Source of the DNA: Ctena decussata
Taxonomy: Eukaryota > Mollusca > Bivalvia > Lucinida > Lucinidae
Direction: 5' to 3'
Assembly: GCA_963989385.1 (NCBI GenBank)
Contig: OZ022503.1
Span: 47,986,858-48,050,857, forward strand
Length of the DNA stretch: 64,000 nucleotides
Part shown: in pieces, positions 1 through 11,775 of the stretch
Layout of the letters: every line of letters starts with the position of its first letter
How positions within the stretch are numbered: the stretch's first letter is position 1
Notes under the pieces: model-generated
Told to the model about the DNA's origin: nothing
Databases searched by the model: none
Seen by the model: the letters and a program-made list of their open reading frames with translations, nothing else
Made by a program: the position numbers and the translations under genes

Positions 1-2122
1 ATTTTTGAATGTTTTTCTATGTATTGCTATGGTTCAAAACTTGGACCCCCTGGGGCAGGGCCATTTTGGACCATGGAGCCATCATTTGAATAATCTTGAT
101 AAAGGACCACTAGGCAATGCTAAAAGCTAAAATTCAAGCCTCTGAGCCAAGTGGTTCTGAAGAAGAAACTTTCTGAATATTTTTCTATGTATTTCTATGG
201 TTCAAACCCAGGACACCCCGGGGCGGGGCCATTTTTACCCTGGCACCATCATTTGAACAAACTAGGTAAGGGATCACTAAGCAATGCATCGTACTAAATT
301 TCAAGCATCTGCACAAAGGTGTTCTGGAGAAGAAGGTTTTTAAATACATTTTAATTTCGAACCCAAGATTCCCTGCCCCAGGGTCATTTTGGATCCCAGG
401 GCCACAATTTACACAAGCTTTGAAGGAGTCCACCAGGCAATGCATCATATCAAATTTCAAACATCTGAGCCTAGTGGTTCCGAAGAAGAAGATTTTTTTA
501 ATAGTTTCCTACGTATTTCTATGGCTCAAACTTCGGTCTCCCTGCCGCAGTGCAATTTTGGACCCTGGGGCCATCATTTGAACAAACTTGATAAAGGAAC
601 ACAAGGCAATGCATCATACCAATTTTCAAGCAACTGAGTCAAATGGTTCTGAAGAAGATTTTTGATTATTTTTCTATGTAGTTCTATGGTTCAAACCCAG
701 GACTCCCTGGGGCGGGGCTATTTAAGACCATGGGGTCATCATTTGAACAAACTTGGTAAAAGACCACTAGGCAAAGCTACATACCAAATTTCAAGCATCT
801 GAGCCAAGTGGTTATGAAGAAGAAGATTTTTAAAATGTTTTTCTATATATTTCTATGGTTCAAACGTAGCACTCCCTGTTGCGGGGCCATTTTGGATCCT
901 GGGGCCACAATTTGTACAAACTTGGTAAAGAGCTACTAGGCAATGCAACATACCAAATTTAAAGCATCTGAGCCTTGCGGTTGTGAAAAAGAAGATTTTT
1001 TAATATTTTGCTATGTATTACTATGATTCAAACGTGGGACTCCCTGTCCCGAGGCCTTTTTGGACCCTGGGGCCACCATTTGAACAAACTTGGTAGACGA
1101 CCACTAGGCAATGTAACATACCAAATTTCATGCATCTGAGGCAAGCAGTTCTGCTGAAGAAGATTTTTAAGTATTTTTCAGTTTCGACCCAAGACCCCCT
1201 GCCCCAGGGCCATTTTGGTCCCTGGGGCCACCATTTGAGCAAAATTGGTAGAGGACCACTCGGCAATGCTACATACCAAATTTCAAGCATCTGAGCCAAG
1301 GAGTTCTGGAGAAGAAGATTTTTCATTAATTTTTAGTTTCTAACCCAAGACTCCCTGGCCCAGGGCCATTTTGGATCCTGGGGCTACCATTTGAACAAAC
1401 ATGGTAGAGGACGACTAGGCAATGTTACATACCAAATTTCAAGCATCTGAACCAATCAGTTCTGGAGTAGAAGATTTTTAAGTATTTTTAGATTCGAACC
1501 CAGGACTCCCTGGCTCAGGGTCATTTTGGATCCTGGGGCCACCATTTGAACAAACTTGGAATAGAACCACTAGGCGATGTTACATACCAAATTTCAAGCA
1601 TCTGAACCAAGAAGTTCTGGAGTAGAAGATTTTTAAGTATTTTTTAGTTTCAAACCCAAGACCCCTGCCCCAGGGCCATTTTGGACCCTGGGCCCACCAT
1701 TTGAACACATTTGGAAGAGGACCACTAGGCAATGCTACCTACCGAATTTCAAGCATCTGAGCCAAGCAGTTCTGGAGAAAAAGTTTTTTAAGTATTTTAA
1801 GTTTCGAACCCAAGACCCCTGCCCCAGGGCCATTTTGGACCCTGGGGCCGCCATTTGAACAAAGTTGGTAGAGGACCACTAGGCAATGCTACATACCAAA
1901 TTTCAAGCATCTGAGCCAAGCAATTCTGGAGAAGAAGATTTTTAAGTATTTTAAGTTTCGAACCCAAGATCCCTGCTCCAGGGCCATTTTGGACCCTGGG
2001 GCCACCATTTGAACAAAGTTGGTAGAGGACCACTAGGCAATGCTACATATCATTTTTTCAAGCATCTGTGCCAAGCAGTTCTGGAGAATAAGATTTTTAA
2101 GTATTTTTTAGTTTCGAACCCA
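1..2122. repeat. Tandem array, unit about 157 bp, about 13 copies
   Basis: The block around TTTTGGACCCTGGGGCCACC recurs near 73, 391, 549, 723, 890, 1050, 1209, 1369, 1526, 1680, 1836 and 1991, with spacing mostly 154-160 bp. Other fixed parts of the unit are GACCACTAGGCAATGC, CATACCAAATTTCAAGCATC and TTCTGGAGAAGAAGATTTTT. The array enters from outside the window. Reading frames on both strands are by-products of the repeat. Confidence 0.9.
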
Positions 2123-3461
2123 AGGAAATTTTTACATGCATGAAAAAACAGCCATGCGATTACGAGCAGTTACTGTAGTATTGGCTTTACGTATCTCGTT
2201 ATGTTTATGTCTTATGTTTATGTAGTAGGTCTCTTAGGGGAAACTTCTCTACTAAAACGGGTCAACTTTTTAGGAACGAATCTATACCTAGGGGCACGAT
2301 TTTTCCTGTAAGAGTAAACTCCTTTTCAGAAAGGAAACTACAATGAAAAGGGCAGAGCTACTTCTCTTGAAAGTACTAGGTCTTATTTATCTAAATTCTT
2401 CGTAGTTGTACGATACTAGTGAATGGGCCAATCTAGTTTCTGTTTGTTTCACTGTTCTTGCATGTTTTATTTCTTGTTCTTTTTCTTACCCTTAATGTTT
2501 CCAATTAAACTTATTTTTTCGGTGAGTTGGGTGATTAGTGCCTTGTGGCTGTAGTCGTTTTTGGATTTTGTTATTATAAAAAGAGGGCTGGCATCAACGT
2601 AGTAAGTAGATGCACAAGGAAAAGATGCAAGGATTTTTTTTATTTTTTTTTTGTCGACGGAACAATTCAAGAAAGACATGCTAGATTTTCATCAACTTTA
2701 TGTTTTTGCTATATCCTTCTGTACGGAGCTGTTGACTCGACAATGTTATCACAATTCCTATAATTAAATTACAGCACTTAAAGCCATGGTGCTATGCTTG
2801 AAACATCATGCTGACCCCAAGAGACAAGGAATGCCACTGGCTGACATTCGCTAGAAGTTCCTGTTGCCTCCATTTTAATAGCTCCCTCTGGATGACATTT
2901 CTTGACAATGTTTTTTCATTGAAGCTCTAATTGTCTGGTCTAGCAGTATTCCCATCCATGCTTTTAAATTCAAACATCTTTACGGTATAGTATTTTTTTA
3001 ACCTGGTATCCCTTTTTCAGCTTTCACGGTGTCATGAAAAAACGTTTGCTTAGTTAAATGCTTGTGAAGCTTGACAAGTTTCCGGTAATTGTTAGCTATA
3101 TATTTAGTTATAAGACGGAGAAGGGCGTTCTTTCAAATTTTGATCCGGTGTATCCAGTTTGTAAGGCGAATCTAGATATTTTCGATTGTTTCGGAAAAGA
3201 ACAAAACATTTTATAGCTGAAAGACACAATACTGATAGAAACATTTGCAGCAATTTTGAAAAGATAAACTGCCATCTGATGACCAAACAAACATGGTTAA
3301 TGCTAAATTACAGTGTTCATCTAAGGATACTACAACGGCATTGAAATCGTGCACTGAAATACTTGCATCTGGTCATTCCAACTCATGAACAGTGTTACTA
3401 TGTGCTTCGTGCAGGAAGTCCCAGTCAACAGCAGTTTCTATAAGGCAGAGATAGGCTAAAT
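2123..3461. other. No recognised feature
   Basis: This AT-rich stretch has short reading frames only. I saw no convincing exons, tRNA-like heads or inverted repeats. Confidence 0.5.
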
Positions 3462-3697
3462 GAGCCGCGACGCGAGGAAACCAACAATGTGGTCGTGCGC
3501 CCAGCGCTGACTCAGATCAGCCTGGGCATTCACCCAGGCTGATCAGACTCTTCGCTAAGCGCTTAAAGGGTAGCTAAGGGTCTAAGCTACCTCCTCGCGG
3601 ACAGCGAAGACTCTGATCAGACTGGGTGGATGCCCAGGCTGATCTGAGTCTGCGGTGGGCGCACAACCACATTGTTGGTTTTCTCGTGTCGCGGCTC
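3462..3697. repeat. GAGCCGCG foldback MITE, copy 1
   Basis: This is the reference copy of the commonest element in the window: about 236 bp, nearly a complete palindrome. The ends are GAGCCGCGACRCGAG and its complement, with inner blocks CCAACAATGTGGTYGTGCGC, CAGACTCAGATCAGCCTGGG and CAGTCTGATCAGA repeated inverted. Only the central ~50 bp is asymmetric (GCGCTTAAAGGGTAGC on one side, CTACCTCCATGCGGACAG on the other), which gives copies an orientation. It is flanked by the 4 bp duplication AAAT (3458-3461 and 3698-3701). It has no coding capacity and so is a non-autonomous DNA element. Confidence 0.92.
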
Positions 3698-3837
3698 AAA
3701 TAGTTTATCACCATACCTGCGGCAACCTGATTGAATGCACGAATCATTTAGCATTGTGTTGCTTTGTGTCAGTATTAAAACACTGTTGTTTTGTTATCTT
3801 ATTTTGCCACAGAGCTTTCAACAAATAAAATACATAT

Positions 3838-4073
3838 GAGCCGCGACACGAGAAAACGAACAATGTGGTTGTGCGCCCTGTGCAGACTCAGATCAGCTTG
3901 AGCATCCGCCAAGAGTGACCAGAGTCTTTGCTTTGCGCTTAAAATGTAGCTAAGGGTCTATGCTACCTCCATGCGGACAGCGAAGACTCTGATCAGACTC
4001 GGCAAATGCCCAGGCTGATCTGAGTCTGCGCTGGGCGCACAACCACATTGTTGGTTTTGTCGTGTCGCGGCTC
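3838..4073. repeat. GAGCCGCG foldback MITE, copy 2
   Basis: Full-length, in the same orientation as the copy at 3462 and only 140 bp from it. The flanks are ATAT and ATAA, so the target duplication is imperfect. Confidence 0.9.
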
Positions 4074-4799
4074 ATAATAGAGATGTTCCAGATAAGAGTA
4101 ACGTATAACGTTATTTACCGTATTGACGAAAACCAATACGGTAACTACCTAAACGATGACTACGGAGGCTTCTAAGTGTGTAATTGACGCAGACCTCTGC
4201 ACTTGGAATAAAAACCATTTCTCCTCGCTATTATGTCCATACGTGCGGATTTTACCACGAAAACTTTATTTTCATGAATGTTCGCGGAGACAAAAATTCA
4301 CGGTTTCGCAATTAAGGCATATTCAAGGGTATTAAAGCCCGCGGATTCCTAATGTTTTCGTATTATTCCTTCATAAATCATCGCGTTCGCGGGCATTTAC
4401 GTACGCTTTTTCTGTTGGCCGCCAAAAAAATAAAAATAAATAAAATAAAAATTACTACACTGGAAAATTTTACCGTTTCATTATTTGCCTAAAAATCTGA
4501 TAAGTTTTTGTCCGCTAGTCTCCTGGATACGGTTTCCAAACATTACTTTTTAAGGTACCTGGTTCTTTTATGGCTTATCAGTTTGTAGCTGTTGTTTTTA
4601 TTTTTGAGAATCTAACCCCTAGGAAACATTTTAATCCGTTTTTAAACGCGAAAATAAGATTACGCAAAATTTTATGGAAACACAGCATTCAATAATCCAG
4701 AAAGCATGTTTTTCTTTTGTTTGGTTTTGATTTTTTGGCGTGTGACACTAAACAAGGTTGATGTACGAGAGTACCACGTTCGTGGCCTTAGGACTAGGT

Positions 4800-4850
4800 G
4801 GACGGGCGGGGTGGGTTGGGGGGGGGGGGGGCAGGGCCGGGGCGGATAAA
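4800..4850. other. G-rich tract
   Basis: The tract contains a run of 13 G flanked by further G triplets (GGGCGGGGTGGGTTGGGG, GGGCAGGGCCGGGGCGG). It has the sequence form of a G-quadruplex. Confidence 0.5.
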
Positions 4851-5279
4851 AAAATTAAAAGAAAATAATCTGACATTTAACTATAATGGCCCTACAGGTG
4901 TTGGTATAGCATCAGACCTTCGTATGTTTGTTTATTATTATTATCATTAATAGTAGTAGTAATAGTGTTTGTTTAGTATTACCCTTTTAACCTGTAAAAC
5001 CATCAGATTTCGTGAAATTAGCCCGTTTGTGCGCCTATCTGCCTGAGTGTATGCATGGCTAAAACAATCTTGCCTGCCTAGCTACTGCACCTATTAACTT
5101 GGGTGCTTCCAAAGCCATGACAGGTTTCATTGTTCTCGCTGTTTGCACAAGGGACGAAGGTACGATCATTGTTTCATCTCAGCTTCGTCAGAGTCTAAAT
5201 AATGCCCAAACCAACATTATCATATGCTATCCTATTCGAATGCATGGAAACGCTATTTTCTTATATCTGTTCTGGAAAA

Positions 5280-5281
<2 letters not shown>

Positions 5282-5331
<50 letters not shown>
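5282..5331. repeat. (GT)25 microsatellite
   Basis: A perfect dinucleotide run of about 50 bp. The valine/cysteine reading frames across it are artefacts. Confidence 0.95.
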
Positions 5332-5334
<3 letters not shown>

Positions 5335-5492
5335 TACATTGGTATAAAGGGCTTTACTGCTCATAAATGGTATACACCCCATATATTTCCCATAGTTAAG
5401 GGGAATTAAATGACTAAAGAATAATTAATCTTTTGAAAGAAAAAATGAGATTTATGTTGAAAGAATTCCAGTTTGAAATGTCATTGAAAACT

Positions 5493-5707
5493 TTATGGAG
5501 CATGGCCAACACTGTTTTTGTCATGCTCCGATACCCACGGCATCATAAATCTGTTACTATGGCAGCAAATAATTATTATTGATATCAAAGTGACGTCATG
5601 TAGACGTCATTCTGACAAGGTACTAGGCATAACAGGTGGTAATATCATAATATCTCTGACGTCACTGGTATAGGAGCATGGCAAACAGTGTCGCCATGCT
5701 CCGCCAA
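5493..5707. repeat. Pair of GGAGCATGGC stem-loops
   Basis: GGAGCATGGCCAACACTG...CATGCTCC near 5497-5530 and GGAGCATGGCAAACAGTG...CATGCTCC near 5672-5702 each form a hairpin. They lie about 175 bp apart with CRE-like GACGTCA sites between them, and look like the ends of a small foldback element. Confidence 0.55.
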
Positions 5708-6059
5708 TTTTTCACTGATATAACATACAAAAATTCTTTAAACAGGAACTTCAGATTTTTTTTAAACAAACAAATATCCTAAATTCATTTAATTCTTTGT
5801 TAATTGTGTCCCATAAGCAAAATCTTTGCTTCTGCGTATCCCACACAGTAGGTCTAATTCATTTTTCAAAAGGAGTTAATTTCAGTCATACACCCATAAA
5901 CTTCAACAAAAAAGAGGGCCAAAATGTCCTTTAATCCTTCACCTGAGTTTAAGGTTGTCATTGTTAAAATTGTATGTGTTGGAGAAATTCAGCTAGAAGG
6001 CAGTAAATGACGACTGCCTTGGAATTTAGCTTCGAGGAAGTAACCTACATTCAACTGCC

Positions 6060-7030
6060 TTTTTTAAATCAGTATGAGTTAAAGGACCTCTAGGCAATGC
6101 TGCATACCATATTCCAAGCATCTGAACGCTGTTCTGAAATATTTTTAAATAAATTTTATTTTCTACCTGAAAACCCCGCAACATGCCATAGAGCCGTTTT
6201 GGACCGTGAGGCTGCCGTTGTGACAGACTTAATAGAGGTACACAAGGCAATGCTTCACACCAAAATTCAAGCAGCTGAGCCTAGCTGTTCTGAGGAAGAA
6301 AAGTTTTGAATACTTATTCTATGTATTTCTGTGCTTCAAACCCAGGACCCCCTGAGGCAGGACCATTTTGGACCGTAGGTGTTGTTCCATTTGACCAAAC
6401 CTGGTAAAAGACCACTAAGCAATGCTACATACCAATATCAAGCATCCGAGCCAAGAGTTTCTGAAGAATTTTTTAACATTTGCAGAGTATTTCTATGGTT
6501 CGAACCAATCCCAGGCGCGTGGCTATTTTAGATCCTGGGGCCACCAATTGAACAAACTTGATAAAGAACCACTAGGCAATGCTACATATCGATTTTAAAG
6601 AATCTCAGCCTAGCATTTCTCGCGGAGAACATTTTTAAGTTAATTTTATTTTCGAACCCAAAACTACGTGCCGCAGGACCATTTTGAATCCTGGTGCGGC
6701 CGTTTGAGCAAAGTCCGTAGAGGTGTATTAGGCACTGCCTAATACCATATTTCAAGTATCTTAGCCTAGGGGTTTTGAAGAAGAAGACATCTGAATAGTT
6801 TTGTATGTATTTCTATGGTCCAAACCCAGAAACCCTGAGGTAGACGCTGAGGTAGACAGACCCTGAGGTAGACCCATGGACCTTTATTTGAGCAAACTTG
6901 ACAAAGGATAACCCGGCAATGTTACATACCAAATTTCAAGAGTCAGAACCCAGTGGTTCTGAAGAAGATTTTTGAATATTTTTCTATGTATTTATATTTT
7001 TCAAAGCCAGGAACCCCTGGAGCGCGGCCA
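6060..7030. repeat. Second block of the ~157 bp tandem repeat
   Basis: About six more diverged units of the repeat at 1-2122, recognised by GACCACTAGGCAATGC, TTTCAAGCATC and TTTTGGACC blocks. One unit contains a short internal expansion (CCTGAGGTAGAC repeated near 6835-6875). Confidence 0.8.
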
Positions 7031-7979
7031 CAAATAAAAGAACCCACATAGCTAATGTCGAGTCCGTTTAGCTTTAGTGCAGTCTGCACATATCCGCAGT
7101 GTTGTCTGTGCATCTGTACCTTTGTTTATCGCGTTTCCCACACTGTAATTCGGTTTTCTAAAAGTATTTATTTCAGTCCATACGCCCATAAAACTTCAGC
7201 TTATAAATAAACCCACATAGATTTTGCTAGCATGTCTGGTCTGTTGGGCTTACAAGTCCGAGATGAAATACCGACAGTTTTTGGCGATAATGTAGGTAAT
7301 ATAATGATGGTGCATATGTTTGGCAGTAAACAGGTCGCGGCTGTCAACTTTTCGGGCAGGTGACCGTTAGTCAAGGACTGGATGTTGTGATGGGATATGC
7401 TTAGTAGCTGAGATGCGCGACACCTGCAGAAAGTGGTAAAGGCGTGTATGTGGCCTAACCTAGGTCGCGGCTACCTACTTTCTAGAATGGTAGGGTGGAT
7501 GACATGTAAGAGTTTGGTATAGTATTACACTTTTGGGATGCAAATGGACAAAGACAGAAATGTACTTACAGCCTGTCGGAAAAGAGCATGTTCACCAGTG
7601 TTAAAATGAACTAGGTTGCGGAAACCTATATTTCGGGTATGTGACCTTTAGTTGCGCTGTAAATGCTTAAACTCCATCACAGAAACCGATCTATCACTCG
7701 AGGTCACTTGTTCGAATACTGGAAGACGGCAGCGACCTAGTGAACTATGCATAATTTTCTAACCATCTCCTATGCATAGCAGACACTAGGTGCGTCAAAA
7801 AGAATCAAACTCCCTCAAAAAATCTACCGACTGAATACAGAAAAAAGGCCTATACATCATTTGCTCCGGCTTTCAGGTTAAGTACGTTACGGCGATTTAC
7901 TTTTTTGGATAAACCACCTGCACTGGTTGGTGTGTTTGGGATATAAAGGGAATGAAAGGGAGAAGGTCAATATTTATAT
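7031..7979. other. No recognised feature
   Basis: No coding or repeat structure that I recognise beyond short similarities to the flanking repeat block. Confidence 0.4.
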
Positions 7980-8207
7980 GAGCTGCGACACGAGAAAAAC
8001 AACAAAGTGGTTGTGCGCCCAGCGCAGACTCAGATCAGCCTGGTCATCCACCCAGTCTGATTAGGGTATTCGCTGTCCGCATGGATGTAGCTTAGCTACC
8101 CTTCAAGCGTTTAGCGGAGACGCTGATCAGACCGGATGGATGCCCAGGCTGATCTGAGTCTGCGCTAAGCGCACAATCACATTGTTGGTTTTCTCGTGTC
8201 GCGGCTC
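7980..8207. repeat. GAGCCGCG foldback MITE, copy 3
   Basis: Opposite central orientation to copy 1 (GTCCGCATGGATGTAGCTTAG first). Flanked by ATAT on both sides. The left end is mutated to GAGCTGCG. Confidence 0.9.
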
Positions 8208-8435
8208 ATATTTCAAAAGTCATGTCCACATACGCACGAACGGACGGGCGCAGCAACATCAAACAGATGTCTATGCCTCGCTCACAAAGTCGGGTTGAAA
8301 TGAAATGAAAATATCACACGAACCGCTTTTACGTATTGGTTTTATACTTCTATGCTTCCGTAGTTTCATTTTATCGGCAATAGCGTCAATAGCGTGATTA
8401 AGGTTATACGAAAACCTTAAGTGGAACATCTCTAA

Positions 8436-9954
8436 TATAACTGTTAGTAAGTTGATTCTGTTTTAAATGACCATAGTTAAGACTAACAGACCGGCTAGTT
8501 TCGAGTTACCTTGAGGCTAGGCCAAAGTTTGTAACATCTTTCTAGGATTCCTTTGGTATCTTCGGGGTCTACTTCCTTACTGAAATTATTTTTCTGCCTG
8601 ATACCACCAAGTGAGACTAGTTCTCTTCTGGAAAAGAATACAAATATTCACATAAATATTTTTTTCATCTTTAAAATTTCAGAGAGTCATATCGTCACCT
8701 CTAGTCCTAGGCACAGTGAAATCAAAATATCCTGTTGAGTGACTGTTAAACTTCTTTTGCTTCAGTGTTTATGTGTTGCTCTTGGTGTTTTGATGTTTTG
8801 ATGGGTTTGAAGTCCTTCATACGGACCAAATGGTTACGGTCATACAAAATCCAGGCTCAGGGTCATGCGCATTAAAAATCGATTTCAGCCTCTGGTCGGT
8901 ATTCTTGAAATACATGAATTACTTTAGGGATTAATCATAGTTTTTCATGCACTAAAGTGCAGAAGAAGATGTTGAAAACCGAGGTCGAAGGCCGAGGTTT
9001 TCAGCATCAGCCGAGGGACCTTGCAAACGTTAATGCATTTGAAAAAATGTTTGATAGCTATTATTGTATAAATTCAACTACAATGCTACAAAACTAACGA
9101 AAATGTTGGCGAACTATTATTCGGCCTCATCGCCATTCCCTTGCTGATTCCTATGCATGTCTACAAAAATCCTTGCTTCAGGCTATTGTCAGCTATCGTG
9201 AATATTTGTGCAACCTTTAGCAGCATTTCACAAGTCATAATCATGTTCATCAAAGTAATCACTCAATGTTGTCTGCACTTTCAGTTTTACAATATCCGAA
9301 TGTGTGTACTTCTTCTATTCAAGTCTTTAACGGATATCTTCAACTGCAGTCTTGCCGCTCGTTTCTGTACAGACGGAGTATTGCCCTGCAACTTGCAGAC
9401 GAAAAGTCGCTAAGATGGTCATTATCGGCGCGTGAAAATCCATGTTAATATACGATTTTGTGTTCGTTAAAACATGCCTATTAATAGCGTGTGACACCGA
9501 TATTTATGCAACACAAACCGTCCTAGGCGGTGCTTTTGCAATTTCTATTGTGTGTCGGTTTTCTATGAGTCTTTGACTTTTAGTTTCTGTAAATCAATAC
9601 TGCTATTTATCTGAATAGCCTGGCAGTCATTTGCTGGAAGAGAGCTGACTTTTGGCTTTTCGTTTTTTTTTGCTCTGTATTGTTTGCCTTTTGCATTGTG
9701 TGTCGTCTAAATGTTTTATTTTTGTCTTATCTCATTTGGTATTAGGGCAGAATGAGGTGAATATTGTCGGCTCCTGATCACTGCCTCATCATCTATTAGT
9801 TTTATAACTCCATTTTTTGCCTGTTATTCTTAAAGGACTGGCAGTCATTACTGAATGTTGAATCGCGATATCATACATATGTTCGTTTTTACCGCAGCTA
9901 AATCGAGACTACTTATGTCATTTATGAAAGGACAATAATTTGCAGCAACATGCA
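8436..9954. other. No recognised feature
   Basis: The stretch has only short reading frames (up to about 90 codons) with no family resemblance. I searched the minus strand here for the missing oxidase exons and found none. Confidence 0.4.
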
Positions 9955-10105
9955 TTATGTTATAAAACTTGAGAATAATCTCAAACTCAAAATAAAGCAC
10001 ACTGATTGCTGCTTCCGAGCATGTGCTCTGAAGCAGCCTATCATTGTGCTTTATTTTGAGTTTGGGAAAGTACTCAAGTTTTATAACCTCTGGGCCTGAA
10101 CTCGT
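9955..10105. repeat. Foldback element, ~150 bp
   Basis: GTTATAAAACTTGAG with CAAACTCAAAATAAAGCAC near 9959-10000 pairs with GTGCTTTATTTTGAGTTTG and CTCAAGTTTTATAAC near 10038-10087. The motif TTATAAAACTT...GGGCC links it to the hairpin element at 23219-23465. Confidence 0.7.
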
Positions 10106-11611
10106 ATTGGAGCAAGACAATGCATGGCAACCAGTTAAGAACACAACTGCCCAACGTTTGCATAAAGATATAAAAGCTTGAAAGTTATAGAAACATAGAT
10201 CCCCTAAATTCTTGAAATAACCACCATTTTAAGTCGAATAGCAGACATCGTTATTTGAAAGGTGGAATCGAAAACTGACGTTTCACCAGAAAGTTTGGAG
10301 AGTGAAATGGCAATGGAATGTACAGACCATTACTTTTTAATAGCATGGATAACAGAATTAAAATATGTTAACTCAATATCTAAGAGAAGCGTTATAAGTC
10401 GACGTTATTAAAGCATCTAACATACATGTATAATAATATATATCATATAATAGTTTAGACATGTTAGATGGCTTGTTGAATATTGGTAATATCTATTTTT
10501 GAGAATATTGTAGATCAAATTGTATCAAATAGATATTCATTTTTTTGTAAATACCGAAGCATAATTTGTCTAAGGCATAAGGCTTTATTTCACCGAAGAC
10601 ACACGATTACAGACAGCCCAACCTCTGTTAAGCTTTTACCCTGAATTATATCGCCAACGATAAGAACTGATAACTGTCCAAAAACAACGATGACAAGAAA
10701 ACCCCTATCGGAACCTGGATTGTGCGAAAATCTAGATTGCATATTCGTTCAGTCAAATTCTAGTAAAAGTGAGTTATTTTGGGAAAAAATCATAGCAGTA
10801 ATCAATCCATAGAATATATAAGCCTATTAGTACTGACTTTATGCGGTAAACTGCAGGAAATATGATTAACCTATCACAGTTGACGACTTTGCGTCCCTCT
10901 TAAAATGCACGACGGAACTCAGACCACATGACGACTGTCGCCAGCTCACTCCCCGAACCAACGTTATTTTGTTTGCTTTCGGAGAAATACCGTATTTATC
11001 CTTAGAGACTCCTCATACCTCTTTTACGAAAATAAAATGTTTCAATTACATAAATTTCTGTTTGCTTCTCCAGATGACGTAGCTCTTCGAAAATGGGTCT
11101 ACTCTTTACAAGAATGAATTTCCTCCTGCATCAGCAAATTCTTTCCATTCAAAGTTTACCACTACTGTAGAGAAAGGCAAAAAATAGCAGAACTGTTGCC
11201 TCTGAAAGTTTACTTATTCCCTTAATACAGTTAATTGGACATATTTTGGCAGTGTCTAAATTACTACACTTTAGACTCTAAATAACACCTCCACTTTCGT
11301 AAAATGAAACTCTCGGGGCGTTTGAAATGATCAATACGGTAATTTAAAAACCAGTTGTCTTACCTCTGGCCATTTAAATGCATTTTCTTTGCAGCTCGTC
11401 TTTCTTAGACTGAGACATTTTTCTATAAAAAAGGTTGTGTTTCGATTTGAATTATAATTGACGATTCTTCTTCTTTCGATGTATTTGATTGGCTGTTTTG
11501 GGACTGTGTACTTTCCTGTGTATACTGATTTATATATTTGTGACTTAGTCTGAGCTAGCTCATAAATTTATGTCGTTTTCAATTACGTTACATGTATATG
11601 AACTAACTTAC
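10106..11611. other. Intron or 3' flank of the oxidase gene, no recognised exon
   Basis: Follows the exon-6 donor. I found no stretch resembling the remaining oxidase sequence (the L-G-G strand, the R-P-x-R block or the Y-G-H-G-G motif). Confidence 0.45.
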
Positions 11612-11775
11612 CCAGGGATGAAATAAGCGAGATCGTCTGTATACACCCAGTTTTTAATCCAAGGTGCATTCACCCTGATTAGATGGCCCCGAACTGGATA
11701 CACACTTTTGTCCCCTACAAGATCCCTACTTCTGAACCCTGAGGCGTTAACTACAACATCATACTGTCCCACGAA
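11612..11775 (-). CDS. DDO: Oxidase exon 6 (last one visible)
   Basis: This 164-base exon lies between the acceptor TTTATGACAG (AG 11777-11776) and the donor CCTGG|GTAAGT. It codes for FVGQYDVVVNASGFRSRDLV, then the conserved core strand YPVRGHLIRVNAPWIK and finally AYFIPG with an active-site-type Tyr. It ends two bases into a codon before a good donor, so at least one more exon must follow. I found no matching exon between 1 and 11611 in any frame. A GGGTCAAGTC-type MITE begins at 11798, 20 bases upstream of the acceptor AG. Confidence 0.87.

Larger units (their letters stand above)
4078..8435. mobile_element. Possible 4.4 kb element with diverged terminal inverted repeats
   Basis: The left end (AGAGATGTTCCA, then CGTATAAC, TATTGACG and CTACGGAGGC within 100 bp) is matched in inverted order at 8280-8435 (TGGAACATCTCT preceded by GTTATACG, CGTCAATAG and GCTTCCGTAG). 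No transposase frame is visible inside. It contains a GT microsatellite, a second block of the 157 bp repeat and a foldback MITE. The pairing is only moderate. Confidence 0.4.

Noticed and set aside
3440..3700. CRISPR-like or regulatory dyad interpretation of the GAGCCGCG palindromes
   Set aside because: Dispersed rather than regularly spaced, each with its own 4 bp duplication; animal genomic context. They are MITEs.
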